Shown: positions 7,566-19,178, numbered from the stretch's first letter. The stretch: DNA of 64,000 bases from DASQFQ01 sp963730115 (GCA_963730115.1 CAVSQM010000004.1:248001-312000); one strand, 5' to 3'. Notes: a model not told the origin generated them from the letters alone. Made by a program: numbers and translations.

Positions 7566-8675
7566 GACAGCGCCTCCACGCCAGGGAGGGCCTTGCCCTC
7601 GATGAGCTCGAGCGACGCCCCGCCGCCGGTCGAGAGGTGGTCGACGCGGTCGGCGAGCCCGAACTCGGCGAGCGCCGCGGCGGAATCGCCGCCGCCGACC
7701 ACGGTGGTGCCTTCACATTCGGCCATGGCTTCCGCTACCCGCCGCGTGCCGCCCGCGAACGGCTCGAGCTCGAACGCCCCCATCGGGCCGTTCCAGAACA
7801 CCGTCCCGGCCTCCGCGATCACGGCCGCGTAGGCATCGGCGGAATCGCGCCCGATGTCGAGCCCCATCCAGCCGTCGGGGACGTCGACGCCGTCGAGCTC
7901 GCGCACCTCTGTGTCCGCGTCGAACTCGCGGCCCGCGACGAGGTCCTCGGGCAGCCGCAGCTTGTCGCTCTCGAGCGCGCGCTTCGCCGGCTCCACGCCC
8001 TCGGGCTCGCACTTCGACTCGCCGACGTCGTGGCCCTGCGCGGCGAAGAACGGGAAGCACATGGCGCCGCCGATCAGCACCGTGTCGGCGCGCTCCAGGA
8101 ACGCGTCGAGCACGCCGATCTTGTCGGTCACCTTGGCGCCGCCGACGACCGCGACCAGCGGGCGCTTCGGGTCCTCGAGGATGCCGGTCAGCGTCTCCAC
8201 CTCGCGCTCGAGCAGGCGCCCCGCCGCCGACGGCAGCAGGTGCGCGACCGCCTCGGTCGAGGCGTGCGCGCGGTGCGCGGCGCCGAACGCGTCGTTGACG
8301 TAGACGTCGGCGAGCGCGGCGTAGCGCTTGGCCAGCTCCTCGTCGTTCTCGGTCTCGCCCGGCTCGTAGCGGACGTTCTCGACCATCACCACCTCGCCGT
8401 CGGGCACGTCGTCGAGATCCTCGGCGAGCGTGACCTCGACGCCCAGGAGCTCCGACAGCCGCTCGGCGGCCGGCTTCAGCGAGAACTCCGGCTCGCGCTC
8501 CTTGGGCCGGCCGAGATGCGCGAGCAGCACGAGCCCCGCCGCGCCCTTCTCGCGCAGCTCCTCGAGCGTCGGCAGCGCGCCCTTGATGCGCGAGTCGTCG
8601 GTGATGCGGCCGTTGTCCAGCGGGACGTTGAAGTCCACGCGGACCAGGACGCGCTTCCCGTCGACGTCGAGATCG

Positions 8676-8689
<14 letters not shown>
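7562..8689 (-). CDS. pgk: Phosphoglycerate kinase
   Basis: This enzyme makes ATP from 1,3-bisphosphoglycerate and ADP. The 375-residue protein has the N-terminal substrate motif LVRVDFNVPLDNGRI, LLAHLGRPKERE, the mid-domain VGGAKVTDKI, and the C-terminal nucleotide segments FWNGPMGAFE and VGGGDSAAAL with the glycine-rich STGGGASLELIEGK. It is slightly shorter than typical. Its ATG at 8689 lies 14 bases inside the 3' end of gap, in a different frame, so the two are translationally linked. Confidence 0.96.
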
Positions 8690-9697
<1,008 letters not shown>

Positions 9698-9750
9698 GTC
9701 CCTGGAACCCTCCGGTATCGCTTCCGAGGGCGAGCAGGCTAGCGGGCGGC

Positions 9751-10663
9751 CTACGCCCGCGTCGGGGCGCGATCCACGTCCCGGTGCTGGATCTCGATGA
9801 AGTAACGGTCGTCGGCGCGGAAGTGCGACGCGAGGTGCTCCGCGATCACCACCGAGCGGTGCCGCCCGCCGGTGCAGCCGATCGCCACCACCAGGTGCGC
9901 CTTGCCCTCGGTGACGTACTGCGGGAGCAGGTACTCGAGCAGCGGGATGACGCGGTCGTAGAACTCCTGCAGCCGGCCGTCGCGCCCGACGTAGTCGACG
10001 ATCCGCGTGTCGTAGCCGGTCAGCGGCCGCAGGTCGGGCTCCCAGTGCGGGTTGGGGAGGAAGCGGACGTCGAAGGCGAGGTCGGCGTCGCGCGGCGGAC
10101 CGTGCTTGTGGCCGAACGAGCCGAAGGTGACGGTCAGCCGCCGCGGCGACTTCTCCTCCAGCAGCTCGTTGGCGATCTTGCGCCGCAGCGCGGTCGCGCT
10201 CAGCCCGGAGGTGTCGATCAGCGAGTCGGCGAGCTCGCGGATCGGCGCCAGCGCCTCGGCCTCGCGCCGGACCCCGTCGAGCACGTTGCCGTCGGGCGCC
10301 ATGCGGGTGCCGGCGGCGGGTCTCCTTGTAGCGCCCCAGCAGCGTCTCGTCGTCCGCGCACAGGAAGAGCAGCCGGTGCGAGACGCCGTCGGAGCGGAGC
10401 GTCTCGATCACGCGCGCCAGGCCGCCGAAGTACTCGCCGCCGCGCAGGTCGGAGACGACGGCGGCGCGCTCGACCTTCGAGCCCTCGTGCATGAACAGGC
10501 CGGCCAGCGAGCGGATCATCTCGGCCGGCAGGTTGTCGACGCAGAAGTAGCCGGCGTCCTCGAACACGTTCATCGCCGAGGACTTCCCCGCGCCCGACTG
10601 CCCCGAGATGATCACCAGATCGACGAGGTTTGTGTCCGGCGGCGCGGCGCCGTTGCCGCTCAT
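9751..10663 (-). CDS. rapZ: RapZ-family nucleotide-binding protein, one frameshift
   Basis: RapZ/YvcJ proteins bind nucleotides; in enterobacteria RapZ is an RNase adaptor controlling glucosamine-6-phosphate synthase. The N-terminal half has the Walker A GQSGAGKSSA and FCVDNLPAEMI; the C-terminal half has the family signatures FGSFGHKHG, FDVRFLPNPHW and GCTGGRHRSV. The two halves are in different frames with one extra base near 10313, and the 913-base span agrees with that. The ATG at 10663 gives MSGNGAAPPDTN. It follows uvrC by 14 bases. In most actinobacteria yvcK and whiA come between rapZ and gap; here gap follows directly. Confidence 0.9.
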
Positions 10664-10677
10664 GCTCCGATTCTCCC

Positions 10678-12526
10678 CTATCGGCCGGTCCGATTCAGGT
10701 GCGCATACAGTTCGCGGGCCACCTTCTGCGGCACGCCGGGCACCGCCTCGAGGGCGTCGCGAGGCGCCGCCAGCACCGCCTCCGGGCGAGCCGAAGTGCT
10801 TGAGCAGCGCCCGCTTGCGCGCCGGCCCGATGCCCGGCAGCTCGTCCATGATCGACTCCGTCATCGCCTTGTCGCGGCGCTGCCGGTGGTGGGTGATGGC
10901 GAAGCGGTGCGCCTCGTCGCGCACGCGCTGGAGCAGCTGCAGCTCGGGCGTGTCGTGGGCCAGCCGCAGCGGCTCGGAGCGGCCGGGGAAGAAGACCTCC
11001 TCGATCCGCTTCGCGAGCGAGACGACCGCGACGCCGCGCTCGACGAAGCCGCGCAGCGGCTCGAGCCCGGCCGACAGCTGACCCGGGCCGCCGTCGATCA
11101 CCACGAGGTTGGGCAGCGCGGCGAACGACGCGTCGCGCTCGGCGTCGTAGGGCGACTTCTCGGTCTGCTTCTCCCACTGCGCGTAGCGGCGCGCGAGGAC
11201 CTCCGCCATCGAGGCGAAATCATCGCTGCCTTCGACGGTGCGGATGGTGAAGCGGCGGTAATCGGACTTCTTCGGCGCGCCGCCCTCGAACACCACCATC
11301 GAGGCGACCGTGTGGGTGCCGCCGATGTTCGAGATGTCGAAGCACTCGATCCGCACCGGCAGCGCGTCGAGCTGGAGCGCGCTCTTGAGCGCGTCGAGCG
11401 CCTCCACGCGCTGCTGGCGCCGGCGCTCGGAGCGCAGCTTCTCCTGCTCGAGCGCGAGCAGCGCGTTGCGCTGGGCGAGGTCGAGGATGCGGCGCTTGCC
11501 GCCGCGCTCGGCGGCGCGGATCTCGACCGGGCCGCCGCGCCGCTCGCCGAGCATCTCGGCCAGCACCTGCAGCTCGGAGCCCTCGACGAGCTCGCCCTGG
11601 ACCACGATCAGCGCCGGGATCGACATCGCGCTCGCGTAGTACTGGAGCAGGAACTCCTCGGCCGCGCGCGCGACCTCGTACTCGCCCTCGTTGTCGAGGT
11701 AGAAGCTCTGGCGGTCCGAGAGCACGCCGTCGCGGACCTGGAAGACCTGGGCGTTGGCCTCGGTGGCGTCGACGGCGACCGCGACCGCGTCGTAGGTGCC
11801 GGCGCGGTCGTCGGCGACGCGCTGGCGCTCGAGCAGCGCGCGCACTGCCTGCAGCCGGTTGCGCTCGATCGTCGCCTGCTCGAACTCCTGCTGGCCGGAG
11901 GCGAAGAACATCCGGTCCTCGAGCTCGCGCTCGATCTGGCGGAAGCGCCCGGACAGGAACGCGATCACCCCGTCGATGCCCCGGCGGTACTCCTCCTTGG
12001 AGACGTAGCCGACGCACGGGGCCCCGCAGCGCTTGATGTAGTAGTCGAGGCACGGCGAGCCCGAGCGGCGCCCCGGCTCCGGCCCTTCGCAGGAGCGGAA
12101 CAGGAAGATCTTGCCGAGCAGGTCGAGCGTGCCGCGCACCCGCTTGGCCGACGAGTAGGGCCCGAAGTAGGCGCGCTCCTTGCGGTGGCGCTCACGCGTG
12201 AAGTAGACGCGCGGGAAGTCCTCGTCGAGCGAGATCGCGATGTACGGGTAGGACTTGTCGTCGCGCAGCCGGATGTTGAAGCGCGGCTTGTACTGGCGGA
12301 TGAAGTTCTGCTCCGCCAGCAGCGCCTCGGCCTCGGTCTCGACGACGAGGTACTCGATGTTGTCGATGAACTCGCGCAGCGGCCCGCGCGCGGAGAAGTG
12401 CGAGGCGACGCGCTTGCGGATCGACTTCGCCTTGCCCACGTAGATGACGCGGCCGCGTGCATCCCGGAACAGGTAGACCCCCGGCTGGTCCGGCAGGCCG
12501 GCGCGCTGCTCCGCGAGTTTCGTCAT
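10678..12526 (-). CDS. uvrC: Excinuclease ABC subunit C, one frameshift near the 3' end
   Basis: UvrC makes the dual incisions of nucleotide excision repair. The N-terminal GIY-YIG nuclease domain is clear (GVYLFRDARGRVIYVGKAKS), followed by the UVR motif region, the RNase H-like C-terminal nuclease (IECFDISNIGG, VVIDGGPGQL) and a helix-hairpin-helix (MDELPGIGPARKRALLKHFGS). After this point the frame shifts by one inserted C near 10790; reading on gives EAVLAAPRDALEAVPGVPQK and a TAG at 10680-10678. The corrected length is about 615 residues, normal for UvrC. A TAGGAT hexamer at 12543-12538 may be its -10 element. Confidence 0.93.
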
Positions 12527-12554
12527 CCCTGCAATAAATCCTACGAACGGGGTC

Positions 12555-12585
12555 TTGCCGCAACTCTGAGGGGGGTGGCTAGGTT
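12555..12585 (+). promoter_or_regulatory. Putative promoter of the glycosidase-like gene
   Basis: TTGCCG (12555-12560) and TAGGTT (12580-12585) fit -35 and -10 elements. The -10 ends nine bases before the ATG at 12595, so the transcript would be leaderless or nearly so. Confidence 0.5.
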
Positions 12586-12594
12586 AGGGGGCCT

Positions 12595-13515
12595 ATGCGA
12601 TATCGACTCATCCTCCCTATCGCCGTGCTCCTGGCCGCCCTGGTGGCGGTCCCCGCGGCCCAGGCCAAGCCCCGCGTTGGCCTTTCAGAGCAGAATCCGG
12701 CGGTCTTCGACCAGGCGAACTGGTCGAAGCTGAAGCTCAAGCGCGTCCGCTACGTCCTTCCTTGGGACTACGCGAAGCACGTGCCCAACCATCTTGAGGT
12801 CACGGCGTTCATGAACGCCGCCCGCGCCAAGAAGCAGGAGGTCCTGGTGACCTTCTCCGCGACCCGCGGCTGCTTCGTGAACAACAAGTACAAGAAGTCG
12901 AGGAAGGCCTGCAAGGCGCCGAGCAAGAAGGCGTACACGACGGCCGTGAAGAACTTCCGCAAGGAGTTCCCCTACACGAAGGTCTTCACCCCGTGGAACG
13001 AGGTCAACCACGTCTCGCAGCCCACGTACAAGAAGCCCAAGCTCGCCGCGACCTACTACAAGGCCATGAAGGCCGCCTGCAAGAAGTGCACGGTCATCGC
13101 GGCTGACGTCCTCGACTCGAGCGACGTCAAGAGCTACCTGCGCAAGTTCCAGAAGGCCACGAAGAGCAAGGGCCGGATCTGGGGCCTGCACAACTACAAG
13201 GACGTCAACCGCAAGCAGAGCAAGGGCGTGCGCAACGTCCTGTCGGTCACCAAGGGCCAGGTCTGGCTCACGGAGACGGGCGGCATCGTGAAGTTCGGCA
13301 AGGACTTCCCGCGCTCGACCAAGCGCGCCGCCAACCGCACGAAGTACATGTTCTCGCTCGCGCGGAAGTACAAGCGGATCAAGCGGATCTACAACTACCG
13401 CTGGTTCGGCGAGCCGAAGAGCGCGCGCTTCGACGCCGGCCTGGTGAACCCGAACGGCTCCCAGCGCCCCGGCTTCAAGCAGTTCCGCAAGTCCATCAAG
13501 GGCCTGCCGCGCTAA
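12595..13515 (+). CDS. Secreted glycoside-hydrolase-like TIM-barrel protein
   Basis: A protein of 306 residues begins with a Sec signal peptide (residues 1-24, cleavage after AAQA). The mature part looks like a clan GH-A TIM barrel: VTAFMNAARAKKQEVLVTFS (early strand and helix), FTPWNEVNH with the Asn-Glu pair expected after strand 4 (acid/base), and VWLTETGG with the glutamate expected after strand 7 (nucleophile). It is unusually rich in lysine and arginine, and has a cysteine pair in GCFVNNKYKKSRKAC. No carbohydrate-binding module is visible. The specific substrate cannot be assigned. It is monocistronic, bounded by a leaderless-type promoter and a GC-rich hairpin. Confidence 0.7.
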   Translation: MRYRLILPIAVLLAALVAVPAAQAKPRVGLSEQNPAVFDQANWSKLKLKRVRYVLPWDYAKHVPNHLEVTAFMNAARAKKQEVLVTFSATRGCFVNNKYKKSRKACKAPSKKAYTTAVKNFRKEFPYTKVFTPWNEVNHVSQPTYKKPKLAATYYKAMKAACKKCTVIAADVLDSSDVKSYLRKFQKATKSKGRIWGLHNYKDVNRKQSKGVRNVLSVTKGQVWLTETGGIVKFGKDFPRSTKRAANRTKYMFSLARKYKRIKRIYNYRWFGEPKSARFDAGLVNPNGSQRPGFKQFRKSIKGLPR

Positions 13516-13528
13516 CAGTCCCCGCTCA

Positions 13529-13554
13529 CCCCGGCACGCGCTAGCGTGCCGGGG
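13529..13554 (+). terminator. 10-bp GC-rich hairpin between glycosidase and aldolase genes
   Basis: CCCCGGCACG (13529-13538) pairs with CGTGCCGGGG (13545-13554) around a six-base loop. It may end the upstream transcript. The TAGCGT at 13542-13547 inside it also fits a -10 element seven bases before the GTG at 13555, so the hairpin and the next promoter coincide. Confidence 0.55.
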
Positions 13555-14586
13555 GTGCCGCGGGTCAACCTCTACTCCGACACGCAGACCCGGCCGACGC
13601 CGGAGATGCGGCGGGCGATGGCCGAGGCCGAGGTCGGCGACGAGCAGCACTTCGGCGACCCGACCGTCAACGCCCTCTGCGAGCGCGTGGCGGAGCTGCT
13701 CGGCTTCGAGGCCGCGGTCTTCCTGCCCTCGGGCACGATGTGCAACGCGATCGGCTTCCGGCTCCACATCCGGCCCGGCGGCGACGAGGCGTACCTGCAC
13801 CGCATCTCGCACCCGATCAAGGCCGAGGCCGGCGGCCCGGCGGCGATCTCGGGCGCGGTCCTGTGCCCGCTCGAGGGCGAGCGCGGCATGTTCGACGCCG
13901 CGACGCTCGCCGCCGCGATGCGGCCGCCCGACGACCGCTATCACCCGCGCTCGCGGCTGGTGTCCGTCGAGCAGACCACGAACCTCGCCGGCGGCCACGT
14001 GTGGCCGCTCGCGCAGCTGCGCGAGGTCGTCGACGTCGCCAAGGCGAACGGCCTGCGGCTGCACATGGACGGCGCGCGGCTGATGAACGCCGTCGTCGCG
14101 TCCGGCATCCCGACCACCGAGTGGACGGCGGGCTTCGACACCGCCTGGATCGACTTCTCGAAGGGCCTCGGCGCACCGATGGGCGCGGTGCTGGTGGGCT
14201 CGCAGGAGCTGATCGACGAGGCCTGGCGCTACAAGCAGATGATGGGCGGCGCGCTGCGCCAGGCCGGCATCGTCGCCGCCGGCGCGCTGTGGGCGCTCGA
14301 CCACCACGTCGAGCGGCTGGCGATGGACCACGACAACGCGCAGCTGCTGGCACGCGGGCTGGCGGACATCCCCGGCGTGCAGATCGATCCGAACGAGGTC
14401 GCCACCAACATCGTCATCTTCCGCGTGCCGGACGCGCAAGCGCTGTGCACCCAGCTCGCGGCCAACGGCGTGCTCATGGGCGCGCTCGACGAGCGCACGG
14501 TCCGCGCGGTCACCCACCTCGACGTCGGCGCGGAAGACATCGCGTGCGCGCTCGACGTGGTGGGTACCACGCTGGCAGCAGCCTGA
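13555..14586 (+). CDS. Low-specificity threonine aldolase (PLP-dependent)
   Basis: This fold-type I PLP enzyme cleaves threonine or related beta-hydroxy amino acids to glycine and an aldehyde. Visible features: N-terminal NLYSDTQTRPTPEMRRAM, GDPTVNALCERVAELLG, LPSGTMCNAIGFR, the histidine-bearing HRISHPIK, LHMDGARLMNAVV (PLP-binding aspartate) and the Schiff-base lysine in WIDFSKGLGAPMG. Length is 343 residues from GTG 13555. I prefer this start because TAGCGT ends seven bases upstream; an in-frame GTG at 13546 would add three residues. Its TGA overlaps the next ATG by one base (TGATG), so the acyltransferase gene is probably coupled to it. Confidence 0.88.
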   Translation: MPRVNLYSDTQTRPTPEMRRAMAEAEVGDEQHFGDPTVNALCERVAELLGFEAAVFLPSGTMCNAIGFRLHIRPGGDEAYLHRISHPIKAEAGGPAAISGAVLCPLEGERGMFDAATLAAAMRPPDDRYHPRSRLVSVEQTTNLAGGHVWPLAQLREVVDVAKANGLRLHMDGARLMNAVVASGIPTTEWTAGFDTAWIDFSKGLGAPMGAVLVGSQELIDEAWRYKQMMGGALRQAGIVAAGALWALDHHVERLAMDHDNAQLLARGLADIPGVQIDPNEVATNIVIFRVPDAQALCTQLAANGVLMGALDERTVRAVTHLDVGAEDIACALDVVGTTLAAA

Positions 14587-16087
14587 TGCGCCAGCTCACG
14601 AGCCTCGACGCGCAGTTCCTGGGGGTCGAGTCGGCCCGGACCTACGGGCACGTCGGCGGCCTCGCGGTCTACGACCCGTCGACCGCGCCGGGCGGCAAGC
14701 TCGAGATGGCCGACGTCTGCCGCATGGTGTCCGAGCGGCTGCACCTGCTGCCGCCGTTCCGCTGGAAGCTCGTCGAGGTGCCGTTCGGGATCGACCTCCC
14801 GTACTGGGTCGAGGACCCGGACTTCGACCTCGACTTCCACATCCGCGACAGCGCCGTGCCGCCGCCGGGCGACGACCGGCAGCTCGCCGAGACCGTCGCG
14901 CGCATCTTCGCGCGCCCGCTCGACCGCGCGCGCCCGCTGTGGGAGCTGTACCTGATCCACGGGCTGCCCGAGGGGCGCGTGGCGATGCTGACCAAGCTCC
15001 ACCACGCGATGGTCGACGGCGTGTCGGGCAACGAGATCCTCGGCGTGCTGCTCGACCCGAGCCCGGAGGGCAAGGAGATCCCGCCTGCGCCGCCGGGCAA
15101 GGCCGGCGAGCGCGTGCCCGGCGACCTCGAGATGCTCGGGCGCGGGCTGCTCGGGCTGCCGCGCCAGCCGCTGCGGGCGCTGCGCTCGCTGCCGACGGCG
15201 CTGCCGAACCTCACCGACCTGCCGGGCGCCAACGCGTTCCCCGTCGTGCCGCAGATCGCGGGCGCGCTGGCGCGAAGGTGCGCCGCGACGACCCCGCGCT
15301 GCTCGAGGTCACCACCGCGCGCGCCGCCGAAGACGAGCTTCAACGGCCGCGTCTCGCCGCACCGGCGCTTCGCGTTCGGCTCGCTCTCGCTCGACACCGT
15401 CAAGCGGCTCAAGAACGAGCTCGGGATCACCGTCAACGACGTCGTCGTCGCGCTGTGCGCGACCGCGGTGCGCGACTGGCTGCTCGACCGCGACGAGCTG
15501 CCGAAGGAGCCGCTCGTGGCGATGATCCCGGTCTCGGTGCGCACCGAGGAGCGAGATGGGCACGTTCGGCAACCGGGTGTCGACGATGATCGTCCCGATC
15601 CCCACCAACGTGAAGGACCCGCGCAAGCGGCTGCTGCGCGCCCACGAGTACCTGCGCAGCGCCAAGGAGCATCACAAGGCGCTGCCCGCCGACCTCCTCA
15701 CCGACGCCACGAGCTTCATCCCGCCGGCGGTCGCCGCCCGCGCGGCGCGCGCGACGATGGACATCCTCGGCCGCACGCGGCCGCCGATCAACCTCGTGAT
15801 CTCCAACGTCCCCGGCCCGCGCGAGCCCGCTCTACTGCGCGGGCGCGCAGCTGCAGGCGAACTTCCCGGTCTCGGTCGTGATCGACGGCGTCGGGCTCAA
15901 CATGACGGTCATGAGCTACCGCGACCACGTCGACTTCGGGATCATCGCCGACCGCGACCAGGTCGACGACGTGTGGTCGCTCATGGACGGCACCGCGGCC
16001 GCGCTCGACGAGCTCGAGACCGCGATCTGCGGCAAGCGGACGGCGGCCGGGAACGGCCGCCGCCCGTCTGCGCGCACACCCGCTTAG
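14586..16087 (+). CDS. Wax ester synthase/diacylglycerol acyltransferase (WS/DGAT), reading frame broken by several indels
   Basis: WS/DGAT enzymes esterify acyl-CoA with a fatty alcohol or diacylglycerol to make wax esters or triacylglycerol. The N-terminus has LTSLDAQFLGVES and the catalytic HHAMVDG (in KLHHAMVDGVSG). The C-terminal part has GNRVSTMIVPIPTN, INLVISNVPGPREP and the family end DGVGLNMTVMSYRDHVDFGI. These pieces lie in different frames: there appears to be one missing base near 15275 and extra bases near 15330, 15553 and 15832. The 1502-base span (3n+2) fits a net gain of two bases. With all corrected it is a normal protein of about 500 residues. A fatty acyl-CoA reductase gene at 61990 would supply the alcohol substrate. 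Confidence 0.85.
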
Positions 16088-16341
16088 ACGACCTTGCCGA
16101 TACGGCGGTGGTCGTGGCCGGAGAGCGCCGCGGCGCCCGCGGCGATCAGGAGGGCCGAGCCGGAGAAGACGAGCGCGAGGGTGGCGTCGCCGCCGGTCTC
16201 GACCGTGCGCACGATCGGCGCCGCGGTCTGCTGCTCGACCGAGGGCGGGGGGTCGGTGGCCGGCATGGCGAGCGCGGAGCTCGGCGCCACGGCGAGGGCC
16301 GCGACGGTGCAGGCCAGCGTGATGCGTCGGGGGACGAACAT
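16084..16341 (-). CDS. Small signal-peptide/transmembrane protein
   Basis: A predicted protein of 85 residues: signal peptide MFVPRRITLACTVAALAVAP...ALA, a short polar stretch (PATDPPPSVEQQTAAPIVRT) and one C-terminal hydrophobic helix (LALVFSGSALLIAAGAAALSG). GGAGG lies five bases before the ATG at 16341, which favours it over the ATG at 16353. The protein at 43683 has the same plan and a similar end (LPIALSGAALLVAVGLAG), so the two look paralogous, and both lie next to a large ATPase regulator. Function unknown. Its stop overlaps the WS/DGAT stop by four bases in convergent orientation. Confidence 0.65.
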   Translation of the reverse strand: MFVPRRITLACTVAALAVAPSSALAMPATDPPPSVEQQTAAPIVRTVETGGDATLALVFSGSALLIAAGAAALSGHDHRRIGKVV

Positions 16342-16355
16342 GAGGACCTCCATGT

Positions 16356-16381
16356 GCGCCCCGCATTGCAGTGCGGGGCGC
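16356..16381 (-). promoter_or_regulatory. Perfect 10-bp hairpin in the 5' region of the small membrane protein gene
   Basis: GCGCCCCGCA (16356-16365) pairs with TGCGGGGCGC (16372-16381) around TTGCAG. It sits 15 bases upstream of the start at 16341, so it could be a terminator of the upstream LuxR gene, an attenuator, or a structure controlling access to the ribosome binding site. Confidence 0.5.
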
Positions 16382-16417
16382 GATTCGGGATCCGCCGGGG
16401 GTTCGGGTGCGGATCGG

Positions 16418-16472
16418 GTGTGATCGGCAAGCTACGCCTGCTCCCCCGCCGCTGAAAGCGGGGAACCCACAC
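16418..16472 (-). other. Possible three-way-junction structure in the intergenic region
   Basis: GTGTG (16418-16422) can pair with CACAC (16468-16472), enclosing a GGC..GCC hairpin at about 16425-16437 and a CCCCGC/GCGGGG hairpin at about 16444-16463. With the hairpin at 16356 this fills most of the 139-base gap between the LuxR stop and the small gene. I could not match it to a known riboswitch. Confidence 0.3.
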
Positions 16473-16480
16473 GCTTTGCC

Positions 16481-19178
16481 CTACTCGACCGGCAGGCGGC
16501 GCGCGAGCTCGGTGCGCGAGCGCACGCCCAGCTTGCGATAGGCGCGCGTGAGGTTCGCCTCGACCGTGCGCTCGGACACGAACAGCTCGCCGGCGATCTC
16601 GCGGTTCGAGCGGCCGCTCGCCGCCAGCTCGGCGATCCGCCGCTCGGTCTCGGTCAGCTCGTCGCGGTCGCGCGCCCGGCGGCCGCCCAGCCGGGCGATC
16701 TCGGCCCGTGCGCGCTCCGCCCACAGCGCCGCGCCCAGCTCCTCGAACAGCGCGAGCGCCGTCTCCAGCGAAGCGCGCGCCTCGGCACGCCGCTTGGCGC
16801 GCCGCTGGATGGTCCCGAACGCCAGCAGGGTGCGCGCGCGGTCGAACGGCTGCGGCACGGCATCGTGCACCTCGAGCGCCTCGGTCAGTGTGGCCAGCGC
16901 CTGCTCGTGATCGCCGTTCGCCGCCTCGATCAGCCCGCGGCAGCGCAGGCCCGTGGCGATCGCCCACGGGCGCTCGAGCGCGCGGCCGCGCGCCTCGAGC
17001 TCGGCCTGCACCTCGCGCCGCCGCGTCGAGGTCGCCCGCCATGGCCAGCGCCTCCGCGAGGTCCGGCGCGATGCAGAAGACCGCCGGCTCGCGCAGGTTG
17101 AGCCGTACCTCGGCCTCGCGCAGCGGCGCGAGCCAGCGCACGGCCTCGTCGGCGTCGCCCTGCGACAGCGCGAGGAACCCGAGCACGTGCTCGCAGCGGG
17201 TCGTGAAGGCCAGGTCGCCGAGCTCCTGCGCCTTCCGGCGGCCGGTCTCGGCGTGCGCGCGGGCCGACTCGACCCGGCCCAGGTGGGCGTCGACGAGCGC
17301 GCAGCCCCAGTGGCTGGCGGCCTCGGCGTTCCACAGGTCCGCCCCGAGCGCGGCTTCGAGCGTGGCCTTGGCGTAGGCCTCGGCCGGCTGCCAGCGCCCG
17401 GCGCGGACCTCGAGCTCGGTGAGCAGGAACGTCGCGAAGCTCTCGTGCTCGAGATAGCCGCGGCGGCGCGCGCGCTCCCGCTCGGCGAGGAGGATCTCGC
17501 GCGCCTCGGCCAGGTCGCCGTTGATGTAGAGCTGGAGCGCGAGCCCTTCGAGCGGGGTGTCGTCGCGCAGGTGGCCCGGATCCGCGCGCTCGAGCGCGTC
17601 GGCGCGCAGGAGCATCTCGCGCTGCACGCCCTCGCCCGCGATGTGGCGGAAGAACGCGAGGTTGTTGAGCGCCGCGGCGAGCAGGCCGCCCTGGCCGGCC
17701 GCCTCCGCGTGCGCGACGGCACGCTCGGCGTAGCGCATGGCTGCCGGCCCGTCGCCACCCAGCCCGGCGAACATCGCCGCCGAGACCTCGATGTCGGCGG
17801 CGAGCGCGTCGTCGTCCCCGGCCTCCCGGAGCGCGTCCTCGGTGACGCCCAGCGCGCTGTCGTCCATGCTCACGTAGGCGAGCTTGTGCAGCGCGTCCGC
17901 CCGGCGCGGTCCACGCGGCGCACGGTCGAGGACCTCCTGGAGGAGGGCGCGCGCCCGCTGTCCGTCGCCGACGCCCACGGCCGCGTGGGCCGCCGCCAGC
18001 AGCCGGTCGAGCCGCCGCGGCAGGTCGTGCGCGGGGGTCAGCAGGGCGGCGCGCTCGGCCAGCTCGGCGCCCGCCCCCGTGGCGCCGCGCGCCTCGGCCT
18101 GCGCCGCCGCCTCCTCGAGCGCGGCGGCGACGGCCTCGTCCGGCCCCTCGGCGGCGGCGGCGAGATGGCGCGCGTGCTGCTCGCCGTCCGTCGCCGTGGC
18201 GGCGAGCCCGGCGTGAATGGCACGCCATTCCGCGGGCGGCGTGCGCTCCTCCACGACCGCTGCGATCAGCGGGTGGGAGAAGCGCAGGCGCTCGCCGTCG
18301 CGCACGAGCAGCTCCGCCGCGAGCGCCTCCTCGAGGCCCGCGGCGCCCTGCACGGCGCCGACGGTCGGGTCGGCCGTCGCCGCGACCACCCGCAGGAGGG
18401 CGCGCGCGTCCGGGGACAGCGCGGCCAGCCGTCGCGCGAGCAGCCGGCGTACGTCGGTCGCGGTCGCGGCGCCGGGTGCGCGGATCAGCTCGAGCGCCAT
18501 CAGCGGGTTGCCCTTGCACGCTCGATGGAGACGGGTCACCGCCGGGGGCGGCAGCCACTCACCGGTCCGCTCGTGCACGAGCTGGCCCAGCGCGGTGGTG
18601 TCGAGCGGCGCGAGCGGCAACTCCAGCGCGTGCCCCGCCGGCAGGCTCCGCACCAGGGCCGCGAGCGCCTCGTCCGCCTCGCCGCTGCGGACCGTGGCGA
18701 TCGTCGTGGTCGCACCCGGCTCGAGTCGCCGCAGCACGAACGAGAGGACCGCGAGCGTGGCGGCGTCGAGCCACTGCCAGTCGTCGATCGCAAGCAGCAC
18801 CGCTCCCGGCAGCGCGCCGAGCAACGAGAGGCAGGCGAGCCCGACGAGGCGCGGGTCCACCGGGCCGTCGGCGTCCTCGAGCAGCAGGGCGGCGGCGAGC
18901 GCGCGCCGCTGCGGCGCCGGCAGCCGCGGCAGGCCGTCGATCACCGGGCGGAGCAGGTCGTGGAGCGCCGTGTACGAGCTGCCGGCCTCGGCGGCGGTCG
19001 GCCGGGCCCGCAGCACGAGCGTCTCCAGCTCGGCGACCACGGCATCGAGCAGCGCCGTCTTGCCGACGCCCGCCTCACCCTCCACGAAGACGACGCACGG
19101 CGGCTCGGGCGCGTCGACGATCTCGCGGAGCCGCTCGAGCTCCGCCTCGCGCCCGACGACCGCCTGGGCGAACGCCAT
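16481..19178 (-). CDS. LuxR-family transcriptional regulator with AAA ATPase domain (LAL type), one frameshift
   Basis: A large ATP-binding LuxR regulator of about 898 residues. The N-terminus has VVGREAELERLREIV, Walker A GEAGVGKTALL and a Walker B-like VLLAIDDWQWLD. The middle is a long alpha-helical, TPR-like region rich in Ala and Arg. The C-terminus is a LuxR/GerE DNA-binding domain (LTETERRIAELAASGRSNRE, then VSERTVEANLTRAYRKLGV). The frame shifts by one base near 17030, inside the helical region; the 2698-base span fits one extra base. LAL regulators couple NTP binding to control of, for example, sugar or secondary metabolism genes; the target here is unknown. The small membrane protein gene follows on the same strand. 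Confidence 0.88.

Noticed and set aside
16418..16472. Segment on the + strand with CGCTGAAAGCGGGGAACCCA, reminiscent of the c-di-AMP (ydaO) riboswitch
   Set aside because: The order of conserved blocks does not match, the GGGGTGAAT block is missing, and no gene follows on the + strand for 3.6 kb. A cmsearch with RF00379 would settle it.
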